Shown: piece by piece, positions 8,748 to 16,884 of the stretch | Layout of the letters: every line of letters starts with the position of its first letter | Numbering within the stretch: position 1 is the first letter of the stretch | Source of the DNA: CAVXXD01 sp963765625 | GTDB lineage: Bacteria > Actinomycetota > Geothermincolia > Geothermincolales > Geothermincolaceae | NCBI GenBank assembly: GCA_963765625.1 | Contig: CAVXXD010000012.1 | Coordinates: 124,001-188,000, forward strand | Direction of reading: 5' to 3' | DNA length: 64,000 nucleotides | Position numbers and translations under genes: made by a program | Notes under the pieces: generated by a model | The model's input: only the letters and a program-made list of their open reading frames with translations | What the model was told of the DNA's origin: nothing | The model's database searches: none

Positions 8748-9813
8748 CTATTCGATATACAATCTTCTTAAGGACTTCTCCACGGTCTCGGGTGGGATGT
8801 TGTGCAGCTTGGCCAGGAGGATCATCCGCACCATGGTCACCTCGTTCTCACGCGCCCGCAGGTAGGCGAAGACCGGCTCGACCCCCAGGGAGATGCGCTT
8901 GGAGCCGCGCACCATGTCCACCAGGAGATCGTCGGAGGCCCGGTCGAAATCACCCAGCTTCACCTCATCGCCGGATATCTCGATCACGGAGACGAGCCCG
9001 GAGTAATAGCGGTTGGCATCCAGCCGGGAGAGCAAGGCTTCCACCGGCTCGGCGTAGAGGTCCAGCAGTTGGGCCGGGGTGATGAAGCCCCCTCGCGGCA
9101 GAGATTCCGTCAGGCGGCCGGGGTCCAGGCCGGAACCGCGAGCCCGCAGCACCACCTTCAGGCCGGCCAGGTCGATGGCTGTCCGGGCAAAGTCGATGAC
9201 GAAGCGGCTACCCTTCCCGGCCGGCCAGTTCCAGCCGGTATTCCAGGAAGAAACGGTCCATCACCGTGTCCATGCCGGAAGGGGAGGCCGCCAGTTCCCG
9301 GCAGCTCCGCACCGCCTCCCGGTAAGGGGAAGGCAGGACGGCCGGTTCGGCGGCACCCTTACGCAGCCGGGTTATGTCCATGGTGCCCAGCCCGGGCAGC
9401 AGGCCTGCCGCCTCGCCATCTTCCGTTCTCGATTTGAGCAGGGATTTCAGGTTGTGAAAATCGTAACGGCAGAGGAAAAAGGGGAGAAGAGAGGAGCCCC
9501 GGGGCAGGGACGGTTCGATAGAGGAGTAGGCCTCCCGCAGGAACCGGGTGAGCCCCGCATCGACCTCTCCCGGTGTCCCGGCATCCATCAGGAAGTCTCC
9601 CATGGGGGTCTCGTTGAGTATCTCCAAGGCCTCCAAGAAGCCCGCCTCCAGCAGCCGTTCCCGCCGCTGGGAGTTGATCAGGTGCGTTTGGAGCGCCATC
9701 ACCCGGCCGACCGCATGGCCGTACCGCACGGCGCCACGGAAGGGCTTCAGCCGCCCCAGGTCGACAGTGAGGAAATCCGGCAGTTTGCCGGTGACGGCCG
9801 CCCTGCTCATCAC
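8748..9813 (-). CDS. atpC: A/V-type ATPase subunit C (DrrB-like d/AC39), split by one frameshift
   Basis: The funnel-shaped subunit that joins the central stalk to the K ring. The N-terminal two thirds read from the ATG at 9813 (GRAVRYGHAVGRVMALQTHL) to AGREG and a stop at 9208. The sequence then continues in another frame as SRFVIDFARTAIDLAGLKVV and runs to the stop at 8748 with FAYLRARENEVTMVRMIL, which is the conserved C-terminal motif. Removing one G of the run at 9211-9213 joins the two into about 354 residues, the normal family size. This is the only frame break in the operon, so a base-call error is more likely than a broken gene. The start overlaps the E stop (ATGA). The DrrB mention in the title is not implied as homology; the family is AC39/NtpC. 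Confidence 0.9.
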
Positions 9814-10454
9814 GCCCTCCTCCCGTTGCCGCCTGCCTGCAGGCCCTTGATGCGGGATTCCCCGAACATCATCTTCAGGAGTTCGGCTTCGTTGTCGTCG
9901 CGCACCCGGCGCAGGACCGCTTCCAGCGAGAGGTTGTTCTCGATCCTGTCCCCTCGCAGGATCACTCCCCGGTCGAAAGGTGCCTCTCCCGACGCCAAAC
10001 GCATGGACCCTTCGTGTCCGTCCGCCATAAGTTCCTTATTGATCTCGTCCAGCAGCCCCTCCTCCAGCAGGCGGCGGTCGTGGGGAGCGGGCAGCACTTC
10101 TTCCCGCCCTGTCGAGGCCTCCGCCAGCACGGTACGCTTGAGCCAGGCGCCGTAGGCCTGATCGGGGAGGTAAGCCGCTTCCCGCAGGGCGTCGCGGAAG
10201 ATCTCCTCGTACAGATCCTCCTGGCGGGTGAGGTAGGTGGCCCGGCTGCGGGCCAGCCGCTCACCCATGATGGCCACACGTTCCTTCTCCGCCCGTTCCA
10301 TGATTTCATGACGTGCGGCCTCGGAGGCCCGGTCGGCGCGCTCCCAGCTCTCGGCACGGATCCTCTCGGCTTCCAGGCGCGCCTCCTCGACCCGGGCTTT
10401 CCCTGCGACGTCGGCATCCTTGATTATCCTGGCCAGCAGCCTGTCAAGGGGCAT
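9810..10454 (-). CDS. atpE: A/V-type ATPase subunit E (peripheral stalk)
   Basis: A 214-residue protein with a long charged N-terminal helix (about residues 5-95, rich in A, E, R) followed by a globular C-terminal domain that contains RGVILRGDRIENNLSLEAVL, the conserved region of subunit E. It pairs with the G/H-type subunit, encoded first in the operon, to form the stator stalk that holds the head against the membrane. The stop overlaps the start of the C gene by four bases. Confidence 0.93.
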   Translation of the reverse strand: MPLDRLLARIIKDADVAGKARVEEARLEAERIRAESWERADRASEAARHEIMERAEKERVAIMGERLARSRATYLTRQEDLYEEIFRDALREAAYLPDQAYGAWLKRTVLAEASTGREEVLPAPHDRRLLEEGLLDEINKELMADGHEGSMRLASGEAPFDRGVILRGDRIENNLSLEAVLRRVRDDNEAELLKMMFGESRIKGLQAGGNGRRA

Positions 10455-10472
10455 CTTGTTCTCCCGTCCGAT

Positions 10473-10952
10473 CTACGTTTCGATAACCGTGAAGAAAATC
10501 AGGATGGTTACGATGAGCGAGAGCACGGCGTAGGTCTCCACCAGGGCCGGCAGCACCAGGGCGCGGCCCATCTCCTCCCGCCGCTTCGCGATCATCCCCG
10601 CCGCGCCGGCCGCCGTAAGGCCCTGGTAGGCGCCGGATACGAAGCAGACGAAGGCCACCGGCAGGCAGGCCAGGAACACCTGGAACCCCGCTTCCCCGCT
10701 CAGGTTGGTCGGGTCCATGACGAATATCACCAGCACCCCGGTGATGAACCCGTAGATGCCCTGCGTCCCCGGGATGACCACCAGGGGAAGCAATGGCCCG
10801 AAGCGGTCGGGCAGTTCGGTGAGGATGCCGGCAGCCACGTTGGCGATGTAGGTGATACCCATGGAGGAGCCGGCGCCTCCCCCGATCACGGCTATGGCGG
10901 CCCCCAGCAAGGCCCAGTGCAGGCCCGATAATCCGGCGAAAGTCTCCCCCAT
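10473..10952 (-). CDS. atpK: A/V-type ATPase subunit K (rotor ring proteolipid), Na+-type residues
   Basis: A 159-residue proteolipid with two hairpins and four membrane segments, like NtpK of Enterococcus hirae (not the 80-residue F-type c subunit). The first hairpin has IPGTQGIYGF (T63, Q64), the second SGAYQGLTAAGAAGM (Q110) and LPALVETYAVL (E139). These match E. hirae T64, Q65, Q110 and E139, which bind Na+ in the crystal structure; position 60 is I in place of L61. Only the second hairpin has the ion-binding carboxylate, as in other duplicated K subunits. The enzyme may therefore be Na+-coupled; that is inference from residues. Confidence 0.95.
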   Translation of the reverse strand: MGETFAGLSGLHWALLGAAIAVIGGGAGSSMGITYIANVAAGILTELPDRFGPLLPLVVIPGTQGIYGFITGVLVIFVMDPTNLSGEAGFQVFLACLPVAFVCFVSGAYQGLTAAGAAGMIAKRREEMGRALVLPALVETYAVLSLIVTILIFFTVIET

Positions 10953-10964
10953 GCTTACCTCCTT

Positions 10965-12944
10965 CTATCGATCGTCGATGACTGTTTTCCTGGTTTCCAG
11001 GGCGAAGGGTGTGAACGGCGCCCCCCCGTCCTCGTAGAACTTGCCGAAGAATTCCACGTACTGCAGTCTCAGGGGATGGACGAAAGCTCCCAGAAAGTTG
11101 ATGGCCAGGTTGAAGGAGTGGCCGCCGACCAGCACCAGCAGAAGCAGGATTACCCCCACCACCGGGACGTCCAGCACCATCCATGCCATCATGTTGACTA
11201 CCATGCCGATGGCGATGGTGGCCAGCCCCAGGGCGTACAGCCTCAGGTAGGAGGCGACGTCACCGATGGTGCCACCGAACAGTCCGTAGAGGTTCAGGAG
11301 CCCGCCGAAGAATTTACCGGCGATGGTCTTCGAGCCGATGTTGGACAGAAAAACGACCCCCGCCGCGCCCGCCGCCATGATATACAATCCCGCCCACCCC
11401 AGGGGGTCCGCCCCGGCCAGGAAGCCGACGGCGGTAAGGGCCAGCCCCAGCCAGGCTATCAGGGTGGTACCCTGCTCGCAGAAGCCCCGCCAGAGGGAGT
11501 TGGCCCGCACGTTGTCGTACATCTCGATGGCCATTCCGGTGAAGATGTGGACCAGCCCCAGGCCGGCGCAGATGAGCATCAACAGCTCGGGTTCCCTGAG
11601 GACGTCTTCATAAGTGCCGGGGAACTTCAGGAAGCCGGGCAGGTTGTCGGACTCGATGCCGAAATACCCCCGGGTCAATACCCCCACCGCCATGGTGGCC
11701 AGCGCACAGTAGAAGAAGAGGCGCAGAAAGCGCTTGGTCTTCTCGCTCAGGTCCAGCTTCTTGATGGCGAAGTGGAAGGCCAGGGCAAGCACCAGCCCGT
11801 AACCGAAATCACCGATGCACATGGCAAAGAAGAGAATGAAGAAGGGAGCAACGAAAGGGGTGGGATCGGTCTCGGAGCGTCCGGGCAGGCCGAACAGCTC
11901 GATCAGGCTCTCGGCCGGCCGGACACGGCGGCGGTTTACCAGCAGGGTAGGGGCGAGTTCTCCTTCAGCCGGCTCCTCCACGCTCAGGTCCACGTCGTCG
12001 CCCAGCACGTCCAGGGTGCCGCGCAGCTCCTCGACCCTGGAGGTCTCCACCCACCCTTCCAGCGCCACTGCCAGCTCTGTGTGGATGAAGCTGCCCTGCA
12101 CTTCTTCTTTCAACAGCTGGTTGTAAAGGTAGTCGTTGAAGGCCAGCAGCCTTGGCTTCAGGGTCATATCCTGCCGTATCCTCTCCTCCAATCCGGCCCG
12201 CGCGACGTTGAGGCCGCGGGCTTCTTCCTCGAGGGCGCGCATCTTCTCCCGCACCGTCCCCGACCGGATGCCGAGGGGGATCTCCTCCAGGAAGAACTCC
12301 CCGGCCAGCCGTTCGTATTCACCCCCGCCGCAAAGGTGCGTCAGCACGAGGAGATAGGAGCGTTCTTCCCCGCTGTACACTTCCTCCCAGGCCGAGTAGG
12401 GACAGGCGAACTCCATCTGCTCGTCCCAGGCGGCCAGCTGATCGGAGTCGATGATGGCCGTACGATAGGTTACGGTCTCCAGTTCCTCCAGCGTCTCGAA
12501 GGGAAGGGCCAGTGGCTTCCAGGGATCGAGTGCTTCCAGTTCCCGCTCGAGGTCCGCCGTGCGGGCCTTGAGGCGCCGCAGCTCGATGTCGACGCCTTCC
12601 AGCTCATGGTAGAGTTCGTCGAGGTCGATCTCCTCCGGGGCCGCCAGGAACTCCCGGTACTTGAGGTGGACCTGCCGAGCCGCCAGCCCGGCCAGCCCCT
12701 TCTTTTTCTCCTCGTAGCGCTCGAGGAGTTCGATGAGATAATCACAACGGGCGATGGCCAGCCTCAGGCCGCGCGTCGAAGGTGCGTGGACCTGGAAGAA
12801 TCCGTCGAGGTCGTCATGGATCGCCGCGGCCGAGGCCGCGTCGGTCACCTGCACCGCGCCCGATTCGTGCAGCCGCTCCACCAGGTCCGGCTGGTTCTCC
12901 GAGTGGCTTATTATGGTGATCCTGCTCATGCCGGCTACCGGCAT
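10965..12944 (-). CDS. atpI: A/V-type ATPase subunit I (a subunit, stator)
   Basis: A 659-residue two-part protein. The first half, to about residue 340, is cytoplasmic with coiled coils (ELRRLKARTADLERELEAL, LEEEARGLNVARAGLEERI). The second half has about eight membrane segments with PFFILFFAMCIGDFGYGLVL, the YLRLYALGLA motif carrying the arginine that faces the rotor, and GGHSFNLAINFLGAFVHPLRLQYVEFFGKFYEDGG split over the last helices. It forms the ion half-channels and anchors the stator. It starts ten bases after the H-type gene, with GAGGGGG as a likely ribosome-binding site. Confidence 0.96.
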   Translation of the reverse strand: MPVAGMSRITIISHSENQPDLVERLHESGAVQVTDAASAAAIHDDLDGFFQVHAPSTRGLRLAIARCDYLIELLERYEEKKKGLAGLAARQVHLKYREFLAAPEEIDLDELYHELEGVDIELRRLKARTADLERELEALDPWKPLALPFETLEELETVTYRTAIIDSDQLAAWDEQMEFACPYSAWEEVYSGEERSYLLVLTHLCGGGEYERLAGEFFLEEIPLGIRSGTVREKMRALEEEARGLNVARAGLEERIRQDMTLKPRLLAFNDYLYNQLLKEEVQGSFIHTELAVALEGWVETSRVEELRGTLDVLGDDVDLSVEEPAEGELAPTLLVNRRRVRPAESLIELFGLPGRSETDPTPFVAPFFILFFAMCIGDFGYGLVLALAFHFAIKKLDLSEKTKRFLRLFFYCALATMAVGVLTRGYFGIESDNLPGFLKFPGTYEDVLREPELLMLICAGLGLVHIFTGMAIEMYDNVRANSLWRGFCEQGTTLIAWLGLALTAVGFLAGADPLGWAGLYIMAAGAAGVVFLSNIGSKTIAGKFFGGLLNLYGLFGGTIGDVASYLRLYALGLATIAIGMVVNMMAWMVLDVPVVGVILLLLVLVGGHSFNLAINFLGAFVHPLRLQYVEFFGKFYEDGGAPFTPFALETRKTVIDDR

Positions 12945-12953
12945 CCTACCCCC

Positions 12954-13271
12954 TCAGGCCTGTTCAAGAAGCTTGTTGACGAGAAACTGCACGGCGCTGG
13001 CGCGTTTCCGGGCTACCAGGGCTTCCAGGTAGCGCACGTCGAACATGTATTCCTGGCGCAGCTCCAGGGCTTCCGTCCCCGCGAGCTCGATCAATGCCGC
13101 GGCTTCCTTCTCGCTTTTGTCGCGGGCCGCCGACTCCTTCGTCGCTACCAGCCGGTCCGCCTCCTCGCGGGCTTCCGCGATGATTCCCTCAGCCTCGCGG
13201 CGCAGGGCTTCCAGCATCTGGGCAGCCCTCTCCTCTGTTTCCCTGATCTTTTTTATCTTCTCAGCGTCCAA
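12954..13271 (-). CDS. atpH: A/V-type ATPase subunit G/H (peripheral stalk coiled coil)
   Basis: A roughly 105-residue, almost wholly helical protein with the heptad-rich segment EERAAQMLEALRREAEGII and a charged middle part, as in the AhaH/subunit G family that pairs with subunit E. The TTG at 13271 is chosen as start because GGAGG lies six bases before it; a TTG at 13289 in frame has no such site. It is the first gene of the nine-gene operon, so the promoter should lie in 13272-13365. The protein is too low in complexity for the sequence alone to prove the family, but operon position is decisive. Confidence 0.85.
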   Translation of the reverse strand: MDAEKIKKIRETEERAAQMLEALRREAEGIIAEAREEADRLVATKESAARDKSEKEAAALIELAGTEALELRQEYMFDVRYLEALVARKRASAVQFLVNKLLEQA

Positions 13272-13365
13272 TGGTCGCCTCCGGGACAAGCTCCACTCTG
13301 ACTCACATTGCTTGTTTATCTTGTTCCCTCAGAGCGCTTTGTCCAAACGGGACATCGTCTATCGT

Positions 13366-14226
13366 CTACCTCTCGGCGCCGAACAGCTTGTGCAGCAGAC
13401 CCCTTTTCATCAGAAAACGGGCTATGCCGTGGTACAGGGAGGGGGAGAGCCGTTCCAGGATGAGCTGCGGCCCCATGTGCATCCAGGGCACGTAGATGAA
13501 GGCTTTGTCACGCGCCAGCCCGCGCAGGGCAGCCTCGGCCACTACCGACGGGTCGACCCCTTTGGAGGAGTAGAACTTTTCCAGGGAGGCCTTGGCGCTC
13601 CGGCCCTCCCGGCTGTAGATGTGCACTCTCCCGTCGGTGATGATGTTGGTGTTGATGATGCCGGGGCAGAGCATGCTGACCCGGATGCCGTGCTCGAACA
13701 ATTCCATGCGCAGGGTCTCGCCCAGCCCCACCACGCCGTACTTGCTGGTCTGGTAGGCGGCCATGCCGGGTATGCAGAAGCGGCCGGCGTCAGAGGCGGT
13801 GATGAGGATGGAACCGGCCTTACGCTCCACCATGCGCGGCACGAAAGCGTGCATGGTGTAGATGCACCCCCACAGGTTTATGCCCAGCAGCCACTCCCAA
13901 TCGTCCATGGTGGTCTCGGTGAAGAGGCCCCCCAGCCCCACCCCGGCATTGGAGCAGAGGATGTCCACTTCGCCCCACTCCCCGAAGAAAGTTTCCGCGA
14001 AAGCCTCTACTTCCGCCAGGCTGGTGTGGTCAACCACGTAGCCGCCGGCCCGGATACCCGTGCGCTCGAGCTCGCTCACCATGGAGTCCACCCTCCCCGG
14101 CACGATGTCGGTCACCACCACCCGGCAACCCCGCTCCGCCAGCCCCAGGGCCAGGGCGCGCCCGATGCCGGAACCGCCGCCAGTGACGACGGCCGTTCTT
14201 TCTTTAAAGAAATCCTCTTTGCGCAT
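13366..14226 (-). CDS. Short-chain dehydrogenase/reductase
   Basis: A 286-residue classical SDR. The Rossmann motif VVTGGGSGIGRAL is at about residues 10-22, NAGVGLGG marks the NAG motif, SILITASDAG holds the catalytic serine, and YQTSKYG is the YxxxK motif. The C-terminal part is longer and more hydrophobic than in fatty-acid FabG proteins. ATG at 14226 is chosen because AGGAGG is eight bases upstream; a GTG nine bases earlier would overlap that site. It lies downstream of, and divergent from, the AOR gene and upstream of the ATPase operon on the same strand. Substrate unknown. Confidence 0.88.
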   Translation of the reverse strand: MRKEDFFKERTAVVTGGGSGIGRALALGLAERGCRVVVTDIVPGRVDSMVSELERTGIRAGGYVVDHTSLAEVEAFAETFFGEWGEVDILCSNAGVGLGGLFTETTMDDWEWLLGINLWGCIYTMHAFVPRMVERKAGSILITASDAGRFCIPGMAAYQTSKYGVVGLGETLRMELFEHGIRVSMLCPGIINTNIITDGRVHIYSREGRSAKASLEKFYSSKGVDPSVVAEAALRGLARDKAFIYVPWMHMGPQLILERLSPSLYHGIARFLMKRGLLHKLFGAER

Positions 14227-14283
14227 GTTGCCCACCTCCTATCTAAATATAGCACGCCCCGGGAAGGCCCGTGGCTCCCGCAA

Positions 14284-14312
14284 TTGACGCATCCTCGGGC
14301 ATTTAATATGCT
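14284..14312 (+). promoter_or_regulatory. Candidate sigma-A promoter for the AOR gene
   Basis: TTGACG at 14284-14289 (five of six matches to -35) and TATGCT at 14307-14312 (four of six to -10) are separated by 17 bases. This would give a leader of about 70 bases before the AOR start at 14392, which itself has GAGGAAAG upstream. Confidence 0.45.
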
Positions 14313-14391
14313 TTAACATGACTCCGGTGCAGGCGGCGCCGGGACGGTAGGTTCGATAACAGTTTTCCGTGTCTCAAGAGGGAGGAAAGTA

Positions 14392-16548
14392 ATGAAAGGC
14401 AACTGGGGCAAGGTCCTGCTGGTGGACCTCACCAAGGGTACTACCGAAGATTACGAGATTCCTGAGAAGGACTACAAGGACTACCTGGGGGGAGCGGGCC
14501 TGGCGGCCAAGTGGCTCTTCGACCATAAGGGCTGGGAAATAGACCCCCTGTCTCCGGATAATCCCCTGATGATCATGATGGGGCCCCTCTCCGGTCTCAG
14601 CCTGCCCGGCTCCAGCCGGCTGGAGTTCTGCGCCCGCTCTCCCCTTACGGGTGTATGGGGGGAAGCAAGCATGGGCGGACACTTCGCTCCACAGCTCAAG
14701 GCCACCGGCTACGACGGCATCATCGTCACCGGCAAGGCGGAAAAGCCGGTCTACCTCTACGTCACCGATTCCGGCACCGAGATACGCGACGCCTCTCACC
14801 TCTGGGGCAAGGATTCTTTCGAGACCGATGAGATCCTGATCAAGGAGCTGGGCGACAAGCGCGCCCAGGTGGTCTCCATCGGCCAGGGCGGCGAGAACCT
14901 GGTCCGCTACGCCGGGATCATGAACGATAAAGGCTCCACCGCCGGCCGCACCGGCATGGGGACCGTCATGGGATCCAAGAAGCTCAAGGCCGTAGTGGCC
15001 CGCGGCAAGAAGAAGCCGCAGATCGCCAGCGATGAGGATTTCAAGAAGCACCGCGAAGCTCTGCGCGAAAGGTTGAAATTCAGCCTGGTAGCAACCGGCC
15101 TCAACGCGTTCGGGTCAAACGTTCACCTTGAATACGGGATGGCCATCGGGGATTCGCCCGCCAAGAACTGGAGCAAGGCCTACTGGCCCAACGCTCCGGA
15201 AAAAATGGGTGGTTCCGTAATAGCCGAAACCCGCCTCACCAAGACACATTCCTGCTATGCCTGCCCGATAGGGTGCAAGCGGATCGTGCAAGTGGACAAG
15301 GGTCCCTTCGAGATGGAAGAAGGGCCGGGGCCGGAGTACGAGGCGGTAGTGGCCATGGGGTCGGACATCCTCGTGGACGACCTGGACGCCAACCTCAAGG
15401 CCAACGAGCTCTGCGACCGCTACGGCATCGACGTAATCTCCACCGGCTCCACCATCGCCTGGGCCATCGAGGCGTACGAGAAGGGAATCCTGACGGATAA
15501 GGAAACGGGCGGGCTCAAGCTGGAGTGGGGCAACCCCAAGCTCCTGATCGAGCTCGTCGAAAAAATCGCCAGGCGCGAAGGCATAGGAGACATCCTGGCG
15601 GAAGGCACCCGTGCGGCGTCGGAGAAATACGGCGGCTCCGAGTTCGCCATCCACGTCAAGGGGATGGAATGCCCCATGCACGACCCCCGCGCCCTCTGGG
15701 GCATGGCCCTCACCTATGCCACCTCCATCCGCGGTGCCTGCCACTGTGCCGACGCCAACCTCTACGCCGACATGGGGCTCTTCACCCACAAGAAGGAGCA
15801 GGGCATCCCGCGGGCCTGGCCGTACAGCCCCAAGAACAAGGCAGCCCAGACTACCGGGTCGCAGGTGCTGAGCACCCTCTCCGGCTCCATGGTGATGTGC
15901 GAATACGTCGAAACGGCGGGCTACAACAAAATAAGCGACTCCGCCGACCTCCTCAACTCGGTAACCGGTTTCGATTATACGGTCGACAGCCTCATCGATA
16001 CCGGCCACCGCATCTGGTACCTGAAACGTGCCATCGGCAATCTCTGCGGAGCCACCCGCGAGCACGACCAGATACCGGAGCGGATCATCACCCCGCATAC
16101 GGAGGGGCCGACTCCCAGCCTCACCCTCGGGCTCTACCCCACCTTCTCCACCATGGAGCCGATCACGTGGTTCTTCACCAACGCCAGGATCATGAAGGTC
16201 GCGACGCCGGTGATCAACCTGATGCTGCCGGTGCTGCGCTTTATTCCCGGCATGAAGGAAGTAAAAGACGTGTACGGGCTTTACGAGGTGTTGATGAACT
16301 TGACGGCAGGGATGGCCAACAAGTTCCTCTTCCCCAACATCAATGCCATACTCCGGGCGCTGCGCTTTATTCCCGGCATGAAGGCGATAAACCCCGACGT
16401 CCCCGACGCCGTGAAGCGCACCGTCCCCTTCCAGCGGATGTTGGAGGAGTTCTACCAGATCCGCGACATCGATCAGCAGGGCCGCCCCAGCCGTGCCAGG
16501 CTGGAGTCGTTGGGCATGAAGGACATCGCCGACGTCCTGCACGGTTAA
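14392..16548 (+). CDS. aor: Tungsten/molybdenum aldehyde:ferredoxin oxidoreductase (AOR family)
   Basis: A 718-residue AOR-family enzyme; it should bind a bis-pterin tungsten or molybdenum centre and a [4Fe-4S] cluster and oxidise aldehydes to acids with ferredoxin as acceptor (or the reverse). The N-terminal domain holds GGAGLAAKWLFD and GPLSG..LPGSSR (pterin region). Cysteines C288, C291 and C295 (HSCYACPIGC) are at the same numbers as the cluster ligands of Pyrococcus furiosus AOR, and C503 (MVMCEYV) is a good fourth ligand. It is about 100 residues longer than typical because of a C-terminal extension, where LRFIPGMK occurs twice about 50 residues apart. The MoaD-like gene follows 13 bases downstream. 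Subfamily (AOR, FOR, GOR or others) is not resolved. Confidence 0.92.
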   Translation: MKGNWGKVLLVDLTKGTTEDYEIPEKDYKDYLGGAGLAAKWLFDHKGWEIDPLSPDNPLMIMMGPLSGLSLPGSSRLEFCARSPLTGVWGEASMGGHFAPQLKATGYDGIIVTGKAEKPVYLYVTDSGTEIRDASHLWGKDSFETDEILIKELGDKRAQVVSIGQGGENLVRYAGIMNDKGSTAGRTGMGTVMGSKKLKAVVARGKKKPQIASDEDFKKHREALRERLKFSLVATGLNAFGSNVHLEYGMAIGDSPAKNWSKAYWPNAPEKMGGSVIAETRLTKTHSCYACPIGCKRIVQVDKGPFEMEEGPGPEYEAVVAMGSDILVDDLDANLKANELCDRYGIDVISTGSTIAWAIEAYEKGILTDKETGGLKLEWGNPKLLIELVEKIARREGIGDILAEGTRAASEKYGGSEFAIHVKGMECPMHDPRALWGMALTYATSIRGACHCADANLYADMGLFTHKKEQGIPRAWPYSPKNKAAQTTGSQVLSTLSGSMVMCEYVETAGYNKISDSADLLNSVTGFDYTVDSLIDTGHRIWYLKRAIGNLCGATREHDQIPERIITPHTEGPTPSLTLGLYPTFSTMEPITWFFTNARIMKVATPVINLMLPVLRFIPGMKEVKDVYGLYEVLMNLTAGMANKFLFPNINAILRALRFIPGMKAINPDVPDAVKRTVPFQRMLEEFYQIRDIDQQGRPSRARLESLGMKDIADVLHG

Positions 16549-16561
16549 AGGACGAAAACGG

Positions 16562-16810
16562 ATGGTAACGGTCAAGTTCAACTCACTGCTGCGCAAGGCC
16601 GCCGGTGTGCCTGGGTACGAGAGCTCGGCAGCGACCGTCAAGGACCTCCTCAAGGAGGTCAAAGGCAAGTACGGGCCGGGCGTCAACCGCTACCTCGGCA
16701 GCAGCATCATCACCGTCAACGGCCGCAGCATCGCAGAGTTGAAGGGAAGCCGGACCAAGCTCTCCGATGGGGACGAGGTGTCGCTATTCCCACCTGCCGC
16801 CGGCGGATAG
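16562..16810 (+). CDS. MoaD/ThiS-family ubiquitin-like sulfur carrier
   Basis: An 82-residue beta-grasp protein ending in the functional Gly-Gly (FPPAAGG). MoaD proteins are adenylated and thiocarboxylated at this tail and give sulfur to molybdopterin. SIITVNGRSI and LSDGDEVSLFPP are typical of the fold. It follows the AOR gene directly; such a pairing is common and suggests that it serves cofactor assembly for this enzyme. It is probably co-transcribed and ended by the hairpin at 16853. Confidence 0.9.
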   Translation: MVTVKFNSLLRKAAGVPGYESSAATVKDLLKEVKGKYGPGVNRYLGSSIITVNGRSIAELKGSRTKLSDGDEVSLFPPAAGG

Positions 16811-16819
16811 CCGCCGCGG

Positions 16820-16850
16820 TTGTCAATGCGAGCGAAGCGAAGCAATCTTA
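16820..16850. repeat. Single copy of a GCGAGCGAAGCGAAGCAATC-type dispersed repeat
   Basis: The stretch matches, apart from one base, the short element TGTCATTGCGAGCGAAGCG plus AAGCAATCT that I know as a widely dispersed intergenic repeat in many environmental bacteria. It contains the direct repeat GCGAA GCGAA. It lies between the moaD-like stop and the terminator. Only one copy is present in this window. Confidence 0.55.
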
Positions 16851-16852
16851 AG

Positions 16853-16882
16853 AAGGCCCGGGCTCACCGCCCGGGCCTTTTA
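16853..16882 (+). terminator. Intrinsic terminator after AOR-MoaD
   Basis: An 11-base perfect stem AAGGCCCGGGC / GCCCGGGCCTT with a five-base loop is followed by TTTT on the plus strand. It lies between the convergent moaD-like and flippase-like genes, whose stop begins at 16885, so it may work in both directions. Confidence 0.8.
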
Positions 16883-16884
16883 CT

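Noticed and set aside
11076..13301. 741-codon open frame on the plus strand
   Set aside because: Antisense to ATPase subunits I and H, which are fully supported by motifs and operon order.
15115..16686. 523-codon open frame on the minus strand
   Set aside because: Antisense to the AOR gene.
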